Shown: in pieces, positions 18,109 to 25,823 of the stretch | Position numbering within the stretch: the first letter of the stretch is position 1 | Layout: each line of letters begins with the position of its first letter | Source: Nocardia wallacei | Lineage (GTDB): Bacteria; Actinomycetota; Actinomycetes; Mycobacteriales; Mycobacteriaceae | Assembly: GCF_014466955.1 (NCBI RefSeq) | Contig: NZ_AP023396.1 | Location: forward strand, 5,456,001-5,520,000 | Length of the DNA stretch: 64,000 nt | Direction of reading: 5' to 3' | Notes under the pieces: generated by a model | Told to the model about the DNA's origin: nothing | What the model saw: only the letters and a program-made list of their open reading frames with translations | The model's database searches: none | Program-made: the position numbers and the translations under genes

Positions 18109-19026
18109 GTGACACCGACGATAGGCCGATCCGGCCGCGCCGGTCAAGAACCTGTTTCAGAAAACGGGTCCGCGGCCGCCGCATCACCGCCGACGCACCG
18201 CGTGGTGCGGGTGATCGAGCTGCTCTCCCGGCACCCCGTCGAACACCTGTCGCTCGCGCGGATCGTGCGCGACACCGGGTTGTCCCGCGCCACCGCGCAC
18301 GCCGTGCTCACGCAGTTGACCGCCGACGGCTGGACCGCCCGCGACGACGACGGCAACTACGGACTGGGCCTGAACCTGCTGACGGTGGCCCGGCGCGCGG
18401 AGGCGGCGTTCCCGCTGCGCCGGCTGGCCGCCGAGCCGATGCGCGCGCTGTCCGCGCGCCGCCGCACTCCGGTGTTCCTGGCCGAGCGTGACACCGATGC
18501 CATCGTCATCACCGAGGTGGTCGGCACGCCGTCGGTGCCCTGGATCCGCGCGGGCCGCCGGCTCCCCCTCGCCCCGCCGGTGGCCCGCGAATTCGTCGCG
18601 TGGGCAAGCGATTTCGAGCGCGCCGCCTGGCTGGACCGCGCCGACCCCGCCCACCGCGACCGCCTCGAGGCCGTGCTCGCGGCCGTCCGCGACCGCGGCT
18701 ACTCGGTCGAGCGCCTGGCCGACGAGTCCGCCCCCATGCTGGAAGCCCTTGCCGCCCTGCGCAATTCCCCGGTCACCGACCCGCTGCGCAACCGCCTCGG
18801 CGCCATGATCGCCGACCTCATCACCATCGACTACCTACCGAACGAACTCGGCGACGAGAACGCCGTCGTCACCGTCGCCGCCCCGATCCACCTCGGCGAC
18901 ACCGTCATAGCCGCCCTCGTCACCTGCCCCGACACCCGCCTGTCCGCCACCCAGCTCGCCCAACTCGGCACAGCCACCGCCACCACCGCCGGCACCATCT
19001 CCGCCGCCCTGGTCTCAGCACGCTGA
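18109..19026 (+). CDS. IclR-family transcriptional regulator
   Basis: 305 aa from GTG 18109; a start at 18061 is also open but would put the palindrome inside the gene. The winged HTH begins HRVVRVIELLSRHPVEHLSL and includes DTGLSRATAHAVLTQL; the C-terminal effector domain shows VAREFVAWAS and the late strand NAVVTVAAPIHLGDTV. No ribosome site is seen, so it may be leaderless. Divergent from cysD-cysNC-DUF1214-SDR-sulfotransferase and the likely regulator of that set. Confidence 0.87.
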   Translation: MTPTIGRSGRAGQEPVSENGSAAAASPPTHRVVRVIELLSRHPVEHLSLARIVRDTGLSRATAHAVLTQLTADGWTARDDDGNYGLGLNLLTVARRAEAAFPLRRLAAEPMRALSARRRTPVFLAERDTDAIVITEVVGTPSVPWIRAGRRLPLAPPVAREFVAWASDFERAAWLDRADPAHRDRLEAVLAAVRDRGYSVERLADESAPMLEALAALRNSPVTDPLRNRLGAMIADLITIDYLPNELGDENAVVTVAAPIHLGDTVIAALVTCPDTRLSATQLAQLGTATATTAGTISAALVSAR

Positions 19027-19055
19027 CCGCCCGCGGGGAGCGGCCTATGATCGCC

Positions 19056-19088
19056 GGTGTGGGGCCAGCCTGAACCTGGCCCCACACC
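19056..19088. terminator. Bidirectional terminator
   Basis: GGTGTGGGGCCAG (19056-19068), seven-base loop, exact complement (19076-19088). It lies between the convergent IclR gene and the S1-domain gene, where a shared terminator is expected. No T-run, as usual in this GC range. Confidence 0.75.
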
Positions 19089-19093
19089 AGGTA

Positions 19094-19339
19094 TTACCGA
19101 ACGGGAGTGACGCTCAGTCGCGGTGGTCCCCACTCCGCGATACGAACCGGTATCGAGTCACCGACCCGTGGGGTCCGGTCCCAGGAATCCTTGTGCAGCA
19201 AGCCATGGATTCCGGGCGCGACTTCGACGAACGCGCCGAACGGAACGACCGTGACCACGGTCGCGTCGACGACGGTGCCAACCCCGTGCCCGTCCTGGAA
19301 TGCCTGCCATCGGGCAAGCGAAACCTCATGAGGGGACAT
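19094..19339 (-). CDS. Small S1-domain RNA-binding protein, 81 aa
   Basis: ATG 19337-19339 follows an unusually strong AAGGAGGTGA site. The whole protein is one S1/OB fold: VGTVVDATVVTVVPFGAFVE, then VAPGIHGLLHKDSW and a basic C-terminus. Free-standing S1 proteins bind RNA and may act in translation or stress; the specific role is unknown. About 240 bp upstream (19340-19583) hold no gene but several GC dyads. Confidence 0.85.
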   Translation of the reverse strand: MSPHEVSLARWQAFQDGHGVGTVVDATVVTVVPFGAFVEVAPGIHGLLHKDSWDRTPRVGDSIPVRIAEWGPPRLSVTPVR

Positions 19340-19583
19340 TGATTTCACCTCCTTCCGCAGTCCCGAGAGATCGTTGGGATGCGTTCGGAGGGCGGGCCTC
19401 TGGCCCGCGCCGCGCTCACCGCGCGGCCGGGAAACCTGTCTGTGTGCGGCCTACGGCCGACCCGGCAGTCACGAATGCCAGGGTAGCAGAGCCGAGCGGT
19501 GCCGCGGTGCCGTCGTCACAGGGGGCGGGTGCGGCGATGGAAGATATTGCGCGGGAAATGATTCCGTGTGCCGGGGCGCAGCA

Positions 19584-20174
19584 TCACGAGGTGCGGGTCG
19601 ATGTTCCGGAAGGCCAGTTCGACAGTGTGTGATGGAGGGCCTCGAGGATGCTGCGCCAGGTGGCGTCGGTGGGGCGGGAGTGGGCGAAGCCGCCTGCTGC
19701 CTCGAGGGTCGCGAAACCGTGGAAGGTGGCGCGGAGTAGGCGGGCCGCGTCGAGGGCCTCGGTTTCACCGAGGTCGTAGCCGCGCAGCATGGCGGTGGTC
19801 ACGTCGATGCTGCGGAGCAGTTCCGGCTCGTCGCCGACTTCGGCGGGGTCCATGCGAATCTGGGTGGCGGCGTAGCGGCCGGGGTGTTCGAGGGCGTAGG
19901 CGCGGTAGGCGTCGGCGAAGGCGATGAGTGCCGCCTTGGCGGAGCGGCCCGCTATGGCCGCGCCGATGCGGTCGTTCAGTTCGGCGCCCGCGCGCAGGGC
20001 CAGCCGGACCCGCAGGTCGTGCAGGTTGCGCACGTGGACGTACAGGCTCGGATCCTTCACCCCGACCTTGCGGGCGAGGGCCGAGAGGGTGAGGTTCTCG
20101 AAGCCGATCTCGTCGGCGAGTTCCGCCGCCGCGCCGACGACTCGCTCCGCTGTCAAGCCCGCCCGCGGCGACAT
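19584..20174 (-). CDS. TetR-family repressor
   Basis: 196 aa. The N-terminal HTH reads LTAERVVGAAAELADEIGF, then LTLSALARKVGVKDPSLYVH and VRNLHDL. The C-terminal domain with AFADAYRAYALEHPGRYAAT resembles the WHG-type domain of TetR repressors. Divergent from the alpha/beta hydrolase at 20293, with a matching inverted repeat (20244-20260) between, so it probably represses that gene and itself. Confidence 0.92.
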   Translation of the reverse strand: MSPRAGLTAERVVGAAAELADEIGFENLTLSALARKVGVKDPSLYVHVRNLHDLRVRLALRAGAELNDRIGAAIAGRSAKAALIAFADAYRAYALEHPGRYAATQIRMDPAEVGDEPELLRSIDVTTAMLRGYDLGETEALDAARLLRATFHGFATLEAAGGFAHSRPTDATWRSILEALHHTLSNWPSGTSTRTS

Positions 20175-20243
20175 ACCTCCACCTCCCTACCGACATCGAA
20201 TCGGGCCAACCCTAGTACGACCGTCGATCGGGCACGAACTTGC

Positions 20244-20260
20244 ACCTAATGCCATTAGGT
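20244..20260. promoter_or_regulatory. Probable TetR operator
   Basis: ACCTAAT-gcc-ATTAGGT, a perfect 7-bp inverted repeat, lies between the TetR gene and the hydrolase, 32 bp before the hydrolase start. AT-rich in a GC-rich region, as expected for an operator over a promoter. Confidence 0.7.
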
Positions 20261-20292
20261 TTTAGCCTCATAGTCCAAGGAAAGGAGGTCTC

Positions 20293-21135
20293 ATGCAATC
20301 CGAGACCCTGGCCGTCCCCGGCGCGACGCTGTACTACGAACTGCGCGGCGACGGCCCGCTACTGCTGCTGATCCCCGGCGGCGGTGGTGACGCGGGCGTG
20401 TTCGACGAGGCGGCGGAGGTGCTCGCGCGGCATTTCACCGTCGCCGCGCTCGACCCGCGCGGCTACTCGCGCAGCACCCTCGACCGGGGCGAACCGGAAG
20501 AACAGCAGGTCGCGGTGCAGAGCGACGACGCGCACCGGCTACTGAATCAGCTGACCGACGAACCCGCCTTCGTCTGCGGCACCAGCAACGGCGCAATCGT
20601 CGGCCTGGACCTGCTGGCCCGCCACCCCGACCGGATCCGCACCCTGATCGCCCACGAACCGCCCTGCTTCGCGGTACTTCCCGACGCCGCAACGCATCTC
20701 GCCATGGTCGAGGAGGTCTACACACTGTTCCGGACCGAGGGGCTCGCCGCCGCCTCGGCACGTTTCCTCACCGGAATCGGCGGCGCGATGAAACCGGCAC
20801 CGGACATCTCCGAGTTGCCGCCTCGCACCGCCGAGCTGTGGCAGCGGCTGGCGGCCAACGCCCCCCGCATGTTCGAACACGAGCTACGCCAGTTCACCGC
20901 CTACACACCGGATTACGCGGCACTGGCACCGGTGGCCGACCGGCTGATACCCGCCGCCGGTCGCGAGACCCGCGGCAGCCTGCCCTACCGGCCGATCGCG
21001 GAAATCGCCGCCCGCCTGGGCCGCCCGGTCACCGAATTCCCCGGCGCCCACAACGGACTACGCACCGACGCAGTCGATTTCGCACGGCAACTGATCGGGA
21101 TTCTCGTTCCCGCGCGGGCCGCCGACCGCTCGTAG
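20293..21135 (+). CDS. Alpha/beta-hydrolase
   Basis: 280 aa, start with GGAAAGGAGG. Oxyanion region LLLIPGGGGDAGVFDEAA, nucleophile elbow CGTSNGAIVGL (serine in GTSNG rather than GxSxG: G-T-S-N-G fits GxSxG), and late His in FPGAHNGLRTDA. No signal peptide. Under the divergent TetR repressor; likely removes or modifies the repressor's ligand (inference). Substrate unknown. Confidence 0.9.
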   Translation: MQSETLAVPGATLYYELRGDGPLLLLIPGGGGDAGVFDEAAEVLARHFTVAALDPRGYSRSTLDRGEPEEQQVAVQSDDAHRLLNQLTDEPAFVCGTSNGAIVGLDLLARHPDRIRTLIAHEPPCFAVLPDAATHLAMVEEVYTLFRTEGLAAASARFLTGIGGAMKPAPDISELPPRTAELWQRLAANAPRMFEHELRQFTAYTPDYAALAPVADRLIPAAGRETRGSLPYRPIAEIAARLGRPVTEFPGAHNGLRTDAVDFARQLIGILVPARAADRS

Positions 21136-21159
21136 CCGTCCGACGGCCCTGCCTGGACC

Positions 21160-21199
21160 GCACTGTGCTCCGGCGGACCCGGCCGCCGGAGCACAGTGC
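21160..21199. terminator. Bidirectional terminator, 17-bp perfect stem
   Basis: GCACTGTGCTCCGGCGG (21160-21176), six-base loop, exact complement (21183-21199). It separates the convergent hydrolase and secreted-protein genes; no T-run. Confidence 0.85.
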
Positions 21200-21206
21200 G
21201 CGTCGA

Positions 21207-21569
21207 TCACTGGAACGACGAGAACCGGATGTCGATGATCGCGCCCGTCAGCGTGATCGGCACGCCGGGGGCCTCGTTCGGGTGCAGCCGGGCCAGGACC
21301 GGGCCACCGCACTCGCCGCCGTTCTCGGCGCGGGTGTAGATGGTGGCGTAGTACGGGGTGGTGTTGCGCCAGTACATGGTGCGCGGCGCCTCGGCGGTGA
21401 TCACGGCCGGGTAGCAGGTGTTCTCGGCCGGGTCGTCGACGTGGGCGGTCGCCGCCAGGTTCTCCATCACCACGAACTGGCTGACCGGTTCCTGCGCCCA
21501 CGACGGGCCGAAGGCGAACAGCGAGGCCGCAACTGCTGCCGTTGCCGCGGCGACGGTGCGTTTCATCAT
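21207..21569 (-). CDS. Small secreted protein, 120 aa
   Basis: ATG 21567-21569 (or the next ATG) after AGAGGAACC. Typical signal peptide: MMKRT, hydrophobic AAATAAVAASLFAFG, cleavage near SWA-QE. The mature part has cysteines in ENTCYPAV and NGGECGGP that could pair, a YATIYTRAE strand and a beta-rich ending. No family recognised. The longer open frame upstream is discarded because signal and ribosome site fit here. Confidence 0.75.
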   Translation of the reverse strand: MMKRTVAAATAAVAASLFAFGPSWAQEPVSQFVVMENLAATAHVDDPAENTCYPAVITAEAPRTMYWRNTTPYYATIYTRAENGGECGGPVLARLHPNEAPGVPITLTGAIIDIRFSSFQ

Positions 21570-21674
21570 CAGGCTGGTTCCTCTCGAGAAGCGGGCTTTC
21601 CGCCCCGTACCCTTATCACGGAAAACCGTTCCGTGGCATGGTGCCACGAAGTTACTCCGCGGTGAAGCCGTGGC

Positions 21675-22730
21675 CTACGCCCGGTCTTCGGTGGCGAGCA
21701 CGGTGGGCAGGTGCACGACCTGGCCCGCGTAGGCCAGGCCCGCGCCGAATCCGAGCAGCAACGCCGTATCGCCGGGCCGTGCGGCGCCGGAACGCAGCAG
21801 CTGCTCCATGGCCATGGGGATGGACGCCGCACTGGTGTTGCCGGTCTCGATGATGTCGCGGGCCACCGCGACGGAGTCGGGCACGCGCAGCGCGCGGACC
21901 AGCGCGTCGGTGATCCGGATATTGGCCTGGTGCGGCACGAAGGCGTCCAGGTCGTCCACGGTGACACCGGCGCCGTCCAGCGCGTCGCGGCACGCCTTCT
22001 CCAGAAACGTGACCGCCCAGCGGAATACGGCCTGCCCGTTCATCCGGATGTAGGGCCGCACCGAGGTGCCACCGGCGGCCTCCGCGGCGGCGACCTCGGC
22101 GAAGTACTCCTGAAAGTCCTTGTCCTGCTTGATCGCCGCGGTCTGGCTGCCGTCCGAGCCCCACGCCGCCGGGCCGATGCCCTCCGCCTCGGCCGGTCCG
22201 ACCACGACCGCGCCCGCGCCGTCGGCGAAGATGAACGCACAGCTGCGGTCGGCGGGGTCGAGCAGATCCGACAGCCGCTCCACGCCGATCACCAGCACAT
22301 ACCGGGCCTGGCCCGCCCGGACCAGGCTCGCGGCGTCGGCCAGCGCGTAGCAGAAGCCCGCGCACCCGGCCGAGACGTCGAAGGCGGGGGTGTCGTGCAG
22401 GCCGAGTTCGGTCGCCACCACCGCTCCCGCCGACGGCCCGAGCACCATCTGCGAGGAGGTCGCCAGCACCACCGCGTCGACCTTCTCCGGCGCCAGGTCC
22501 GCCGCGGCGAGCGCGTCGCGGGCGGCGGCGGTGCTCATCGAGACGATCGTCTCGTCCGGCTCGGCCCAGCGGCGCTCGGCGATGCCGGAGCGGGTCCGGA
22601 TCCATTCGTCGGAGGAGTCGATGCGATCGACGATCTCGGCGTTGGGGACGACCCGGCGCGGTCGATAGACGCCCAAACCGAGCATGGCGGCGTGGGTGAC
22701 CGGGGTGGCGGTGGCGATGTGGGCGGGCAT
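21675..22730 (-). CDS. Beta-ketoacyl-ACP synthase III family protein
   Basis: 351 aa from ATG 22728-22730; GGAGAGG lies six bases before it. Thiolase fold with all three catalytic residues: C123 in DVSAGCAGFCYAL, His in VPHQANIRI and Asn in TGNTSAASIPMA. KASIII enzymes start fatty-acid or polyketide chains. No ACP, malonyl transferase or other chain gene is near, so it could also be an acyltransferase or starter enzyme acting elsewhere. Divergent from a TetR gene that is broken; two operator-like sites lie between. Confidence 0.93.
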   Translation of the reverse strand: MPAHIATATPVTHAAMLGLGVYRPRRVVPNAEIVDRIDSSDEWIRTRSGIAERRWAEPDETIVSMSTAAARDALAAADLAPEKVDAVVLATSSQMVLGPSAGAVVATELGLHDTPAFDVSAGCAGFCYALADAASLVRAGQARYVLVIGVERLSDLLDPADRSCAFIFADGAGAVVVGPAEAEGIGPAAWGSDGSQTAAIKQDKDFQEYFAEVAAAEAAGGTSVRPYIRMNGQAVFRWAVTFLEKACRDALDGAGVTVDDLDAFVPHQANIRITDALVRALRVPDSVAVARDIIETGNTSAASIPMAMEQLLRSGAARPGDTALLLGFGAGLAYAGQVVHLPTVLATEDRA

Positions 22731-22746
22731 GGGCATCCTCTCCGGG

Positions 22747-22796
22747 TGAACCAATCGGTCCACACGGATTACGTCTAGCATGGACCGAACGGTTCA
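22747..22796. promoter_or_regulatory. Paired TetR operators
   Basis: TGAACCAATCGGTCCA (22747-22762) and TGGACCGAACGGTTCA (22781-22796) are imperfect dyads and are near inverted copies of each other, centres 34 bp apart. They cover the shared promoter of the KASIII gene and the TetR gene. Their position argues that the TetR gene starts at the TTG 22819 rather than at an ATG at 22780. Confidence 0.7.
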
Positions 22797-22818
22797 CACA
22801 AGTGTCGAAGGAGATCCG

Positions 22819-23571
22819 TTGACGACCGGACCGCGCGGCCGGCTGATCGCGAGCACCATCGCCACGGTGCAGGAACACGGCGTGCACGCGGCCGGGCTCA
22901 GCGAACTGCTGAAACGCAGCAACGCCTCACGTAATTCGCTGTACCAGCATTTTCCGGCCGGCAAGGGCGAACTCGTGGAGACCGCCGCCCGGATCGTGTC
23001 GCGGGTGGTGTACTCGCACGTCAGCGTCGCCGCCGAGGCGCTGGCGCAGGCGCCGTCGGTGTCGCGGTGGCTCGACGAGCTGTTCGCCTTCTGGCGCGAT
23101 CCGCTGGAGTCCAGTGAGTACCGCGAGGGCTCGTTCATGATGGCCGCCGCCCTGGACGAACTCGATCCCGCGGTGTAGGCCGCCGCCGGGCAGGCATTCA
23201 CCGAGTGGACCGATCGCCTGGCCGCCGGGCTCGTCGCCGCGGGTGCCGCACCGCACGCCGCCGACGCCCTGGCCGGGGTGCTGCTCTCGGTCATCGAGGG
23301 CGCCATCCTCCAGAGCCGAGCCCTCAAGAGCGCCCACCCCTTCGACGACGCCCGCACCCAACTGACCCTCCTCCTCGAACACCAACTCCCACCCCGCCCC
23401 ACTCACCCGCACCGCGACGGGAACACCACCGCGCCCGACAACGCCACCCACACAGCCCACGGCGGCGACACCCCCGCCCACGACACCACGCGCCCAGCCC
23501 ACGACAACCACACCGCGATTCCCGACACCACCCCCACGGCCCGCGGTGGCGACGCCGTGGTTGTCGATTAG
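22819..23571 (+). pseudogene. TetR-family regulator interrupted by in-frame amber codon
   Basis: Starts at TTG 22819 after GAAGGAGA. The HTH is intact (GLSELLKRSNASRNSLYQHF), but a TAG at 23176-23178 stops it inside the effector domain after LDELDPAV. The same frame continues without a break to 23571 and encodes the expected rest of a TetR C-terminal domain (FTEWTDRLAAGLVAAGAAPH, GVLLSVIEGAILQSRALKS). One base change (GAG to TAG is the simplest) would restore it. The last 60 codons are a His/Thr/Pro-rich low-complexity tail. The DNA-binding fragment could still be made. Confidence 0.85.
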
Positions 23572-23578
23572 CGCGGGC

Positions 23579-23860
23579 TCAGGCGCCCTGCAGCCGGATC
23601 TCGGTGTTGAGGGTTTCGGCGGCTACGGTCAGTTCAGCTTCGCCGGGGTTGTCGCCGATCTGGGCGGCCAGGTCGCCGCGGGTGATCAGGGTGAGGCCGT
23701 CGGATTCGTCGGCGGCGCCGGGGACGAGCTGAATTCGGCCCTCCAGCAGGACGAGTCGGGTGCCGGGGCTGCCGGTTTGGAGTAACTGGCGCAAGTCGCT
23801 CTCGGTGACCTGCGACGGCGAGCCCGCGGACCGTGGTTGCTTGTGATCGTCGGGGGTCAT
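23579..23860 (-). CDS. Hypothetical protein, 93 aa
   Basis: ATG 23858-23860. Acidic, soluble; core SDLRQLLQTGSPGTRLVLLE followed by GRIQLVP and a long C-terminal strand-helix region (LITRGDLAAQIGDNP). No ribosome site of note and no recognised family. It reads into the small gap before the divergent membrane-protein gene, so both may share a promoter. Confidence 0.55.
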   Translation of the reverse strand: MTPDDHKQPRSAGSPSQVTESDLRQLLQTGSPGTRLVLLEGRIQLVPGAADESDGLTLITRGDLAAQIGDNPGEAELTVAAETLNTEIRLQGA

Positions 23861-23972
23861 ACGGCCCGGGTGCCCGCCCGCGGGAGCAACAAACACCGGC
23901 CCTCGAGGCGACGTTGCTATCGTGGAAGCGCGCCCGGGGTCGGCGCCGATCTTTGTAGGGGGCCTGCGGACT

Positions 23973-24833
23973 GTGGACGAGCGACAGCAGGATTCGCCTT
24001 TCGTCCGCTCGATGTCGACGCGGGTGGAACGCCGCGCGACCTCTTACGCCGCCGCCGTGGACCAGTTCCTCGCCGGAACGCCCACGGAACCACCCCGCAC
24101 CGACGAACAGCAACTGCTGGATTCCTTTACCGCACATGTCGAATCGGTCGTGGCCCGCTACGACCCACCCGGAATCCGGCGCAACAGCGACAGTCTCGTG
24201 TTCCGCCGCATCTACGCCGCCGCCCGGCAGCCGCGTACCACCCGACCGCTACGCGGCGAGCGGATCGTCTCCCCCGAACTGCTCGCCGCCCTGCTCGCCG
24301 CCGAGGTCGAATACCGCGGCCCGCTGCGGCTGAGCCGCGCGCAGACCAGAAACCTCGCCGAGATCTACGAGCGCCTGGGCGACACCCTCACCACGGTACT
24401 TCCGGCCCACGCCGCCTTGGCATTTCGGCGCGCGGCCAGTCTGTACCGGCAGGACGAGGATGTCGACGGCGAGGACCGGTGCAACCTGGAGTTGGCCCGC
24501 GCCCGCCGCCGCGCCCAGCCCGTCCGCTGGCGCCGGGTCGCGAACCTGTTCCCGGACCTGTTGTGCGGCTACGGTTATCGGCCGTTCCGGATGCTGATCT
24601 GGATGGCGTTGCAGCTGCTGTTCTTCACCACCATCGTGCGCGCGCTGTCGACGCAGTCGACCATGACGATCATCTACGAGTGCCTCACCAACTACCTCAA
24701 CCCGCTCGGCCCCGACGACACCGCCGGACTCGAGGGCGTGGAGCGGCTGGTGTTCGTCGTCGAGGCGTACACCGGGCTGCTGACCACCTCGGTCTTCTTC
24801 GCCCTGCTGGTCCGGCGCTGGTTCCGGCTGTGA
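23973..24833 (+). CDS. Membrane protein with C-terminal two-helix module
   Basis: About 286 aa from GTG 23973 after AGGGGG; an upstream GTG at 23922 is also open. The N-terminal 190 residues are soluble and basic. The last 90 hold two transmembrane segments, FRMLIWMALQLLFFTTIVRA and VFVVEAYTGLLTTSVFFALL, separated by about 45 residues. This recalls two-helix ion channels, but no TVGYGD-like filter is present. Its stop TGA abuts the stop of the next, convergent operon with no base between. Confidence 0.7.
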   Translation: MDERQQDSPFVRSMSTRVERRATSYAAAVDQFLAGTPTEPPRTDEQQLLDSFTAHVESVVARYDPPGIRRNSDSLVFRRIYAAARQPRTTRPLRGERIVSPELLAALLAAEVEYRGPLRLSRAQTRNLAEIYERLGDTLTTVLPAHAALAFRRAASLYRQDEDVDGEDRCNLELARARRRAQPVRWRRVANLFPDLLCGYGYRPFRMLIWMALQLLFFTTIVRALSTQSTMTIIYECLTNYLNPLGPDDTAGLEGVERLVFVVEAYTGLLTTSVFFALLVRRWFRL

Positions 24834-25823
24834 TCACCAGTCGTTGCTGCTGATCTTGGAGTTACGCAGCGCGTTGAGCGTCGCCGTCATCATCCGGTCG
24901 CGCAGCTGTTCCGCGCGCGCCGACCACTGCCGGGTGAAACCCGGGGCCGCCTCCAGCTCCGCCCAGAGCGCCCGCAGCGGGGGCGGGGTGTGCGCGCCCG
25001 GCATCCACAGCGGCACCAGCTGTTCCAGCATCGGCGCGAGCAATATCGAAGCGTCGCTGGAGGATTCGAAGCGGTCGGCGTCGCGCAGCAGCTGCGTGAT
25101 GGTGGTGAGCAGCCAGTCGTGGACGGCGAGATCCTCGCAGAACCGCTGCGCCGCATCGACATCGCGCGCCGCCACGGTGACGCGCACCGAGCGCAGCGTG
25201 TCGTTGTCGAGCCGGAACGAGAAGCTGGGCGGCTGCTCGGGCGCGGCGGCGATCTCCACGGCCCAGCGCAGTCGGGTGGTCGCGGCCCGGATCGGGACCT
25301 GCCGGTCGAGCCGGGTGTCCATCCGGACCAGCGTCGCGAGTCGGCCGCTGATCGCCGCCAGATCGAGCCGGTCGGGCTCGTTGCCGCGCAGATAGCCGTC
25401 GGCGAGCCGGCGTCCGGAGTCGGGCCCCAGTTCGGTCACCGCCTCGACCGTGCCCGCCCGGGCCAGGTAGTGCACCCAGGGCTGACGCTGGTTCACGCTC
25501 GCCTGGGTCACCGCGGTCTGGGTGGAACTCTGCATCACCCGGCCGCCGATCACGATCACGCGCGACAGCACGGTGCCGATGCCGTGCACGGCCCGGCCCG
25601 ACGCGGTGGCCAGCGTGCAGTCCACGCCTTCCACCCGCGGCGACGAAACAGCCAGCGGCACCGGGCGTTCCAGCGACGTCACCCCGCTGCCGGGCTTCAC
25701 CGCGTCCAGCACCTCGACCACGGCCGAGGTGTCGAGCACGGTCCGCGACGGCAGCAGGCAGGTGTGGATGTCGCCGAGTAGGGCGACGGGTGTCTCGGCC
25801 GCCCCCGGGCCGGCGGGAGTCAT
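24834..25823 (-). CDS. SCO2521-like family protein
   Basis: 329 aa; last gene of a four-gene operon. Features seen: AALLG-type start (ETPVALLGDIHTCLLPSRTV), a middle VLSRVIVIGGRVMQSSTQTA, and a helical C-terminus with MLEQLVPLWMPGAHT. No catalytic motif or membrane helix. I identify the family by its position after SCO2522- and SCO2523-like genes and by remembered similarity to the Streptomyces coelicolor set; function unknown. ATG overlaps the previous stop (ATGA, 25820-25823), so it is translationally coupled. Confidence 0.65.
   Translation of the reverse strand: MTPAGPGAAETPVALLGDIHTCLLPSRTVLDTSAVVEVLDAVKPGSGVTSLERPVPLAVSSPRVEGVDCTLATASGRAVHGIGTVLSRVIVIGGRVMQSSTQTAVTQASVNQRQPWVHYLARAGTVEAVTELGPDSGRRLADGYLRGNEPDRLDLAAISGRLATLVRMDTRLDRQVPIRAATTRLRWAVEIAAAPEQPPSFSFRLDNDTLRSVRVTVAARDVDAAQRFCEDLAVHDWLLTTITQLLRDADRFESSSDASILLAPMLEQLVPLWMPGAHTPPPLRALWAELEAAPGFTRQWSARAEQLRDRMMTATLNALRNSKISSNDW

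Noticed and set aside
21675..22730. Polyketide or fatty-acid biosynthetic cluster around the KASIII gene
   Set aside because: No acyl carrier protein, acyltransferase or further synthase genes nearby.
22780..22818. ATG 22780 as start of the TetR gene
   Set aside because: It would place an operator dyad in the coding region and has no ribosome site, whereas TTG 22819 follows GAAGGAGA.
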